Of a DNA stretch of 64,000 nucleotides, positions 59,781 through 64,000 are shown piece after piece; position 1 is the first letter of the stretch; each line of letters starts with the position of its first letter. The stretch is from NCBI GenBank assembly GCA_038049695.1, contig CP142457.1, positions 26,984,501 to 27,048,500 on the forward strand, given 5' to 3'. A model generated the notes under the pieces. That model saw only the letters and a program-made list of their open reading frames with translations, was not told the DNA's origin and did no database searches. A program made the translations under genes and the position numbers. The stretch comes from Cinnamomum chago (lineage: Eukaryota > Streptophyta > Magnoliopsida > Laurales > Lauraceae).

Positions 59781-62700
59781 AAAAAAAGCTCCTGCTCTTG
59801 TACAAGCTTCCCTTACGATCTTACGGTACAAACTACCAAGTGGGGCATACACTGGTTCATCCAAGTGAACCATTAAAACCATGGATAAAAAAATCGGCCG
59901 ACATGAACCGGTATCGGCCCATACTGGTACGTTATGGCCCCGAGATATCGGTATCGGTATCTCGGGGCCATATATCCCCAATATCTCGGCCCATATTGGC
60001 CGAGATAAACTTCATCTTGGTTTTTCCGAGAAATATCGGCCGAGATCTCATAAAAAGGAATAAAACCCTATTTTTTCTATCTTTTGCCCCCATCTTCATC
60101 TTCTTCTCCTCTCCTCTCCTCACCTTACTCCTTAGAGCAGCAGCCATACTCCATCACACATCCCTTTTGCATATTTTCAAATCCCACATTTATTTCTTGA
60201 AGAAAATATTATTTAAGATAAATCAACTTAAAGCATTTTATTATGTTGTTTTTATTTTTTATTTTTAGATGAAGCATAGAAATCATTGAGTTTGTCATTT
60301 GTGTTGTGTTCTTCATTTAGAAGTTAGATTTACATACTTTCATGCTAGATCTACTCATACATATGATTTTGCAATTTTTTTTTTCAATTTTTTTTATTTT
60401 CGGATTTTTTAATATTTGAATTATAATATATCATTTTTTGGGGATTTCATCATAAATATGTTCTTTTAATGATTCATGATCATTATATGGTGTGTAAATG
60501 ATTGATCTACATGCTTTTATGCTAGATCTATATATTTAGGATTTTGAAAATGATTTTATTAAATCTTCATATGAAATACTGGAGAAGACAGTAAACTGCG
60601 ACACAGACCGGACTCATAACTTAAGGTGACCGAGATTTTGATTTATTGTTGTTACTAAAGGAAAAAATATATTTTTTCCAGCATTTTCTAATATTCTAGG
60701 TTTTTTTGATATTTTTGCGAATTTTTTTGGATTAAAAAAAAATTCACACCGCGACGACCGAGACGGACCGATATCCGCGACCGATACCGATATCATATCG
60801 GTTTTTCGGCCCTGCCAATACCGTGACCGAGACCGAGATTTTAAACCATGATTCAAACCCACTCCTATTTACACAGGTGCCACCGGATTTTGATAGATCC
60901 GATTAGAGTGAACCGTTTGATGAATGGTCGATTTTATTATTTTATATAAAGCCATTAAACTTGTGGACCACAGAAGAATGGGTTAGAGGTGTTAGATTGA
61001 CTTCAAACTTGATATCTAGGTTGGCCCCACTTAGATCTTTCGATCCCCCCTTGTTTCATGATTCGTCAGGTCCCTAGTAGGCCCCACTAGGTGGCTTGTA
61101 CCGTAAGACCTTAAGGGGAGCTTGTATAGGAGCATTTCTCATATATATATATATATGCATGTGTGTATTTTGAGCATGTCAATTACCATTGCTCAATTTT
61201 TTAGTTGTTTTAGGTGTGCATAAAAAAATAAAAATAAAATAGAGGGAGAGAGAAAGACAATTAAGAGGTCAGTAAAAGCCAGAAACTAGAAGTAAAAAAT
61301 GGTGGATGGAGGTGGGGGAGAGAGAGAGTGAGAGTAAAGGGTGACCCTTGGACTGAGTGACAAGCAAATTGCCCACTTCGGCAGTATCTACCCAACACCT
61401 GGAAATTGGCAAAAGTACCTAAATAATAAAGCAATGAACAAAAGAAGGTCTCGCCAAATACACTCCATCTTACGCATGACACAATAATTAAGAAGAAACA
61501 ATGTTTTACTCCGCCTATGATCCATTGTGGAAACTCGGCACACGGAATCCAACAAAAAGGACCCAACTTCAGGAGAACCAAATTTCCAAATAAGCCTAGC
61601 TTGGCAATAACAAGCAATATATGCATTAAGTTGTATATGTCAAAATTTTACAAATGAAACCAAATAATAAATTCATATCTAAGTGCAACCCTGTATCAAT
61701 ATATAATATAATAGATTGAGAAAGTCTTATTAATGAAGAATCATGATTCTACCCTACACATAAACGAGATACGTCATGATTTCATGATATTGCTATGGTA
61801 AATGAGATATGTCATGAGAAACATCATCATCATCTAGTGGCAGCATACATTGTCTTTGCAACGTGCTAAAATGGTATGCCATACCCAACATTATGGAGAG
61901 CAAGGTTATGGGTCCAAAACCAGTGTAAATCATGCTTGCATTCCCAATTTGCAGTCTCAGTTGCCAATAGGACAGTGCATAAAAACAGAAAAAGGCATGA
62001 ATTACATAAAGGAAGCAGAACGTACCAAGTCAGGATCCAAGTTATCGATTGCATACAGTCCATATCTGTCTTCAGGCACAACAATTCTTGTTTTCGGGTC
62101 TAATGAGGAAGTATGACCTGCTCAATAAATTTGACAGGTTCTATATCAATTATAAACCTTGAGTGGCAATGTCACCTCCAATACTAACAATTATTATAAA
62201 GTGCTGGCTTGGGCAAAAATAAAATGTAAATATTCTATAATATATATATGTTCAAGTCCTCGTCTTTGACCATAACAAAGATGAACCAAAATTCATAATG
62301 ACTCAATCAAATCAATTCAAGCCAATTTTTTAACATTGAAGAACCAAAACTCATAATGACTAAATCAAAGCAATTGAAGCCAATTTTTTTTCCATTCGGC
62401 AAAAATCCAAACGCAATTCCACTGAAATTTCCTGACCTTACAATTTTGTGGGGTGCATCCAAATGCGAATTATAAATCCTGATTACAGAATCGAACATCT
62501 TTTGTTTCCAGTACATGGATTAAAGCAGTGTTTCGATACAATCACCCAAACTTCAAATTAAAAATAGAAAAAACAAAAACAAGGAGAAGAAGAACCAAGA
62601 GAGAAAACCCCTTTCATACCAGTAGAAGGATCGAAACGAGACCAAAGCTTCGTGCGGAATTCATGATCCGCACCGAGGATCCGAACCCAGACGCGCTCTT

Positions 62701-62881
62701 CGGAGCCGTCCTCGTCGTTGACGGCGTTCATGATCGAGCCGCCGATGCCGGGGACGAGCAGAACTGGATCGAGATTAGGGTTTACGTACGACTGCTCCTT
62801 CTTGATCAGCCTCAGCCATAACTCGATCGACTGAATCAACTCGTCGAGCGCCACCACCATCGTAGAATTCGATTCGGCCAC
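39187..62881 (-). CDS. LCAT4: LCAT4-like lecithin-cholesterol acyltransferase-like phospholipase, complete, 11 exons
   Basis: Exons (minus strand, 5' to 3'): 62620-62881, 62026-62117, 55105-55223, 53868-54003, 53617-53668, 49320-49420, 47217-47399, 46753-46910, 46432-46486, 43383-43436, 39187-39606. They sum to 1632 nt, in frame throughout, giving 543 residues (Arabidopsis LCAT4 is about 535). Every intron is GT-AG. The protein opens MAESNSTMVVALDELIQSIE, then NPNLDPVLLVPGIGGSI (lipase lid/oxyanion region). The nucleophile is Ser188 in THSMGG, the acid Asp395 in DGDGTVP and the base His420 in GDHRG, a complete LCAT-type triad. There is no signal peptide or membrane segment, matching the cytosolic phospholipase A role reported for the LCAT3/LCAT4 clade. 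Introns of up to 6.8 kb carry many transposons. This is the best-supported gene of the window. Confidence 0.95.
40063..40126 (-). mobile_element. Tiny 5'-truncated L1-type LINE tail
   Basis: A 64-base insert flanked by the direct repeat TGCCCATGC (40054-40062 and 40127-40135). Read on the minus strand it is 50 bases of 3' end followed by a poly-A tract. It lies in LCAT4 intron 10. Confidence 0.65.
40177..40522. mobile_element. hAT-like MITE, 346 bp
   Basis: Perfect 8-base target duplication GTTTGGAT (40169-40176 and 40523-40530). Short inverted ends CCATGAT / CTATGAT. The interior is an inverted relative of 48024-48362, sharing AAAAAATGCTAGAAAGGGAC and GATAATTTCATTGATTC. No frame. In LCAT4 intron 10. 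Confidence 0.82.
40968..42108. repeat. Two tandem ~0.55-0.6 kb repeats in LCAT4 intron 10
   Basis: Unit 1 (about 40968-41575) and unit 2 (about 41576-42108) share, in the same order, TTGATTCAACTTGCCCATAT-like openings, GATCAAGTGTG, GTGGGCCC / GTGGGGCC, CTAGATCTGAT-like text and CAACTTTTCA near the end. Divergence is moderate (substitutions and small indels). No coding frame. Confidence 0.75.
42903..43208. mobile_element. hAT-like MITE of the CATGG...AAAATAGCG family, 306 bp
   Basis: Ends CATGGGTTCAAAATAGCG and (reversed) CAACGATCAAAATAGCAG. The 8-base target duplication CTTTGACT / CTTTGGCT has one mismatch (42895-42902 and 43209-43216). Inside is a CA/CG microsatellite at 43102-43170. Related to 45792-46285. 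Confidence 0.78.
43383..43436 (-). CDS. LCAT4: LCAT4 exon 10 (acid Asp)
   Basis: Acceptor CTTTCAG|GCTAA. Reads AKYIYVDGDGTVPVESAK, which holds the catalytic Asp; donor AAG|GTTTGT. Confidence 0.93.
43606..43649. repeat. (CT)n microsatellite
   Basis: About 22 CT units in LCAT4 intron 9. Confidence 0.95.
44000..44352 (+). mobile_element. RTE-type LINE 3' end, degraded
   Basis: Ends GGGGATAAGGCTTTGATGATGATGATG, the RTE 3' tail with a short GAT-type repeat. Upstream text resembles the RTE C-terminal region but is badly eroded. In LCAT4 intron 9. Confidence 0.55.
44731..44825 (+). mobile_element. Very short tRNA-like SINE
   Basis: A 95-base insert with an A box GGTAGCACAGTTGGAAGG, a B-box-like GGTTTGAGTC and an A-rich tail. 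It is flanked by AAAGTTGCAAACA / AAAGTTACAAATA (44718-44730 and 44826-44838, two mismatches). It is little longer than a tRNA itself. Confidence 0.62.
45792..46285. mobile_element. hAT-like MITE of the CATGG...AAAATAGCG family, 494 bp
   Basis: Ends CATGGATTAAAATAGCGG and (reversed) CAAGGATGAAAATAGCGG. Perfect 8-base target duplication CTCTCAAG (45784-45791 and 46286-46293). The subterminal GCGGCCGCTACG repeats occur at both sides. No transposase. It ends 146 bases upstream of LCAT4 exon 9 in plus-strand terms, within intron 9. Confidence 0.85.
46432..46486 (-). CDS. LCAT4: LCAT4 exon 9
   Basis: Acceptor TCTGCAG|TTACGG. Reads CYGCEQQPVSDLQQLLSLE; donor GAG|GTTATT. Weakly conserved segment but correct length and phase. 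Confidence 0.87.
46753..46910 (-). CDS. LCAT4: LCAT4 exon 8
   Basis: Acceptor ATTCCAG|GTTAAT. Reads VNYNGEDMLFPLNLEISKWA through VPPTVKFYNIYGVN to TPHSV; donor TCTG|GTAATG, phase 2. Confidence 0.92.
47217..47399 (-). CDS. LCAT4: LCAT4 exon 7
   Basis: Acceptor TTTTCAG|CTGG. Reads LVECPSIYELMGHPDYDWD through SMLESYEPRESISIL to ALSNNK; donor AAG|GTAGAC. Confidence 0.92.
48024..48362. mobile_element. hAT-like MITE, 339 bp, inverted relative of 40177-40522
   Basis: Ends CTATGATGCCC and (reversed) CTATGATACCC. Target duplication ATTGACAA / ATTGACAT (48016-48023 and 48363-48370). In LCAT4 intron 6, in opposite orientation to its relative in intron 10. Confidence 0.78.
48371..49319. other. LCAT4 intron 6, remainder, no gene seen
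   Basis: Intron sequence with T and A runs and short frames only. Confidence 0.4.
49320..49420 (-). CDS. LCAT4: LCAT4 exon 6
   Basis: Acceptor CTGGTAG|GTGCT. Reads GAPGYITSSLLNGMSFVEGW and NFFISKWSMQQL; donor CTG|GTAATT. It lies on the minus strand, so plus-strand frames there are shadows. Confidence 0.92.
49452..49472. repeat. (GA)n microsatellite
   Basis: A short GA run in LCAT4 intron 5. Confidence 0.8.
50355..51320 (+). mobile_element. LTR-like fragment, probable Gypsy
   Basis: Begins TGTAACACCCCAACCCTCC, the usual opening of many plant Gypsy LTRs. The right edge is unclear. No coding part is attached in the same orientation. Fossil fragment in LCAT4 intron 5. Confidence 0.45.
51330..52760 (-). 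mobile_element. Ty3/Gypsy-type retrotransposon remnant, incomplete
   Basis: On the minus strand, a short internal region (52760 to about 51936) is followed by a purine-rich tract and an LTR-like stretch starting TGATGTAGG at about 51935. Only a small share of a normal internal region is left, and it has several breaks. The family is inferred from layout. Old fossil in LCAT4 intron 5; edges approximate. Confidence 0.45.
52761..53616. other. LCAT4 intron 5, remainder
   Basis: AT-rich, without recognised gene. Parts may belong to the neighbouring retrotransposon fossil. Confidence 0.35.
53617..53668 (-). CDS. LCAT4: LCAT4 exon 5
   Basis: Acceptor CTGCAG|ATTTTT. Reads IFEKYVKNWIAIAAPFQ; donor CAGG|GTAATT, phase 1. 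Confidence 0.92.
53868..54003 (-). CDS. LCAT4: LCAT4 exon 4 (nucleophile Ser)
   Basis: Acceptor TGGCAG|GCTCC. Reads LQETLDRFSAKLESV and INIITHSMGGLLVKC, with the nucleophile Ser in HSMGG; donor GAT|GTAAGT. Confidence 0.93.
54850..55035 (+). mobile_element. Possible RTE LINE 3' tail
   Basis: CCATCCCCACTTAGATAGGG followed by TAAGATTCAATGATGATAG resembles a degraded RTE tail. Weak evidence, in LCAT4 intron 3. Confidence 0.35.
55105..55223 (-). CDS. LCAT4: LCAT4 exon 3
   Basis: Acceptor TTTGCAG|ATCATC. Reads IIGQECVCYYHDMIEEMIQW then TLFGFGYDFRQSN; donor ACAG|GTTCAA, phase 2. Confidence 0.92.
55804..56839. mobile_element. PIF/Harbinger-like non-coding element, 1036 bp
   Basis: Inverted ends GGGAACGTTTGGCAACA and (reversed) GGGCAGGTTTGGCAACA, flanked by AAA on each side. 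It shares termini and interior phrases with 32233-33247. Repeated interior units carry AAGATC..AAC, ACGGCT, AGCCGTTGAT and ATATTTGCAAAAA. No transposase. In LCAT4 intron 2. Confidence 0.75.
57693..58687. mobile_element. Non-coding inverted-repeat element with four internal repeats
   Basis: The left end CTAAGTGCATGTTTGGGAGG and the right end, reversed, CTAAGGGCTTGTTTGGGAGG are matching inverted repeats. Between about 57963 and 58565 there are four units of about 130-170 bases, each opening AAGATCCAAACCGTT (with variation) and each holding a GTCAA..TTT phrase and a GATATGTGCAAAA phrase. No frame. No clean direct duplication flanks it. In LCAT4 intron 2. Confidence 0.65.
58700..59560 (-). mobile_element. 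RTE-type LINE reverse-transcriptase fragment
   Basis: Minus-strand codons at 58730-59000 read IDVIKDVYEGAITNVRT, HQGSALGPYLFTLIMHELT and VPWCVLFVDDIVLVDECRDG. These are the conserved core of plant RTE reverse transcriptases. The catalytic motif is FVDD where FADD is usual. Further eroded matches run to about 59560. Truncated at both ends, in LCAT4 intron 2. Confidence 0.75.
59737..59787. repeat. (TA)n(GA)n microsatellite
   Basis: A TA run followed by GA and A runs, directly left of the foldback element. Confidence 0.85.
59788..61133. mobile_element. Foldback-type element interrupted by a hAT-like element
   Basis: Arms of about 60 bases: the left arm, 59788-59850, opens GCTCCTGCTCTTGTACAAGC. 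The right arm, 61077-61133, reversed, opens GCTCCTATACAAGC. Both continue to TCTTACGGTACAA and AGTGGGGC. TA-rich microsatellite lies on both sides. Without its nested insert the element is only about 370 bp. Confidence 0.72.
59880..60850. mobile_element. hAT-like element of the CATGG family, 971 bp, nested
   Basis: Ends CATGGATAAAAAAATCGG and (reversed) CATGGTTTAAAATCTCGG. Target duplication ATTAAAAC / ATTCAAAC (59872-59879 and 60851-60858, one mismatch). Subterminal regions are dense in ATCGGTATCGG-type repeats. No transposase. It sits inside the foldback element. Confidence 0.75.
61134..62025. other. LCAT4 intron 2, right end
   Basis: Intron sequence with a TA run near 61141-61156 and no recognised gene; plus-strand frames around 61850-62116 overlap LCAT4 exon 2 in antisense. 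Confidence 0.4.
62026..62117 (-). CDS. LCAT4: LCAT4 exon 2
   Basis: Acceptor GAGCAG|GTCAT. Reads HTSSLDPKTRIVVPEDRYGL and AIDNLDPDL; donor TTG|GTACGT on a codon boundary. Confidence 0.93.
62620..62881 (-). CDS. LCAT4: LCAT4 exon 1
   Basis: Start ATG at 62881-62879. Reads to WSRFDPSTG; donor ACTG|GTATGA, phase 1. GC-rich compared with its surroundings. Confidence 0.93.
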
Positions 62882-62956
62882 GGAAAAAAGTGCAGATGAA
62901 TCGATATGCAGAAACCCTGGTGTTGAAGAAAGATCGGATTTTTAAGAAGAAACCTT

Positions 62957-63014
62957 AACCCTAACCAGGAATTTGGGGGTAAAGGAAAGGAGAGAAGGAA
63001 TTTGGGGATTTATA
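62957..63014 (-). promoter_or_regulatory. LCAT4: LCAT4 core promoter: TATA box and telo-box
   Basis: On the minus strand, TATAAAT lies at 63014-63008, about 130 bases before the start codon. A telo-box (AACCCTAA on the plus strand, 62957-62964) lies about 45 bases downstream of it, near the expected transcription start. Telo-boxes near the start site are common in broadly expressed plant genes. Function is inferred. Confidence 0.5.
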
Positions 63015-63232
63015 CGTAGAGAGAGAAAGAGGGGGTTATATTTAACGGCGAGTCGGCGAGTTACGACAGCGAAGGTGAGAAGGTAAGAAAAGGAAAATTT
63101 GCTCTTGAAGGGAAAGGGGGCAGGTGAGAGGGAAGACTTTTGAAAAAACTTAAAACTTTTTCACGCATGGTGGAGCCCACCTATGGTTGACCCAAATCCT
63201 CCCGAGTAAGTCCACTTGGACAACCTGTGGGG

Positions 63233-64000
63233 TAGAGATGTCAAATGGGCCGGGCCGGCCCGGTTCGGCCCGGCCCAGCACGCTGGTCAACGGCCCGTGG
63301 CACGGCCCGGCCCACAAGGCACGGCCCGTGTCTGGGCCAAGGTCGCTGGGCCCGTTGGCCCGCTAGGCCCGGGCCCGCCAGGCACGCCAGCCCGCTGGGC
63401 ACGCCTGGATCAGCCCGCTGGGCACGCCAGGCCCGAGCCCGCCAGCCCGCCAACCCGCCCAACGGCTGGCACGCCAGCCCGCCCAACGGCAGGCCCGCCA
63501 GGCCCGCCCAACGATTTTTAGTACTTTTTTTCAAAAAAAAGTCACTTTTACCCCCCCCAACAGCCATAAAACGGTCATATAAAGGGTATTTTGTGTCATT
63601 TGTCATTTTACAAAGTCTATAAATACCTTAACCCTCCCATTCTCATTCCTCACCAATTTACACAACTCTTTCATTCTCTTTATACATTCTCTACTTCAAT
63701 CTCAAAGCATTCAACTCTTTCACTCTCTCTAAGAAGTTTTTGGAAGGCCAAACATCAAGTCATCAAGAGACAAGATAAAGGGGCCTTCAAAGATTTAGAG
63801 GTATTTATATTATTTAAATTTGAGATTCCATATATATAAGTTTATATTATATTATATTAACTCTCATTTTCTCCCCTTTCTTATATTAATTATCACAAAA
63901 GAAGGCTATTAGAGCCTATTACTATTATTATTTATAAAGTTTATTTTTTGAAATATGGCAAGAAGACTTCCCACAGAATCTTCTTCTGTTAATTTAGGGG
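63233..64000 (+). mobile_element. hAT-type transposon, 5' end (continues beyond the window)
   Basis: Starts TAGAGATGTCAAATGGGCCG, a form shared by many Ac-like plant hAT elements. About 270 bases follow that are rich in GGCCCG / CGCCAGCCCG repeats (63240-63510), the GC-rich subterminal zone of such elements. A TATA box TATAAATA at 63618-63625 is then followed by a CT-rich leader. The first likely coding ATG is at 63955 (MARRLPTESSSVNLG) and runs off the window. Promoter plus start codon suggests a transposase-bearing copy, unlike the other hAT-like elements here. Confidence 0.6.

Noticed and set aside
59798-60268. 156-residue plus-strand frame
   Set aside because: It spans the edge of a foldback element and the start of a nested hAT-like element, so it cannot be one gene.
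61850-62116. Plus-strand frames around 61850-62116
   Set aside because: They are antisense shadows of LCAT4 exon 2, which has correct splice sites and family match on the minus strand.
63241-63606. Overlapping open frames of 100-125 residues on both strands in the GC-rich block
   Set aside because: They arise from low-complexity GGCCCG repeats free of stops in several frames; composition is Pro/Ala/Gly/Arg only, and the block fits a hAT subterminal region.

Overview
This is nuclear DNA from a flowering plant. The evidence is GT-AG introns, plant-specific gene families, plant transposon families (Copia, Gypsy, CACTA, hAT, PIF/Harbinger-like, RTE and L1 LINEs, tRNA-derived SINEs) and AT-rich intergenic sequence. 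Introns full of transposons suggest a large, repeat-rich genome. Nothing in the window fixes the species; a non-grass angiosperm such as a magnoliid or early-branching eudicot is a guess.

Layout. (1) 1-16,576, plus strand: the 3' half of a NARROW LEAF 1 (NAL1)-like gene. It is now a pseudogene. An LTR abuts its first visible exon, and a CACTA-like element carrying a very young Copia element fills its next intron. Three frame changes break its coding sequence. (2) 16,615-39,174: a direct tandem duplication of a unit that lies between NAL1 and LCAT4. Copy 1 (about 10.3 kb) has one intact G-type lectin receptor kinase gene on the minus strand. Copy 2 (about 12.3 kb) has a second intact kinase gene plus the severed N-terminal piece of a third. 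The breakpoints can be read directly: the duplicated copy of the LCAT4 3' flank joins the duplicated NAL1 3' flank at 26,883-26,886 across a 4-base ATCT microhomology. (3) 39,187-62,881, minus strand: a complete 11-exon LCAT4-like phospholipase gene whose exons give an open 543-residue frame. Its introns hold most of the transposons, and many of these show clean target-site duplications. (4) 63,233-64,000: the GC-rich left end and probable promoter of a hAT-type transposon that runs off the window.

Working genes by this reading: two receptor kinases (secreted lectin ectodomain, one membrane segment, cytoplasmic non-RD kinase, probably in cell-surface or defence signalling) and LCAT4 (a lipid acyl hydrolase of the LCAT/PDAT family). 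They share no pathway; they are neighbours only. The most informative material is structural: the tandem duplication with its readable junction, the paired full and empty sites that date several insertions after the duplication, and a group of roughly 1-kb non-coding elements built of repeated internal units.
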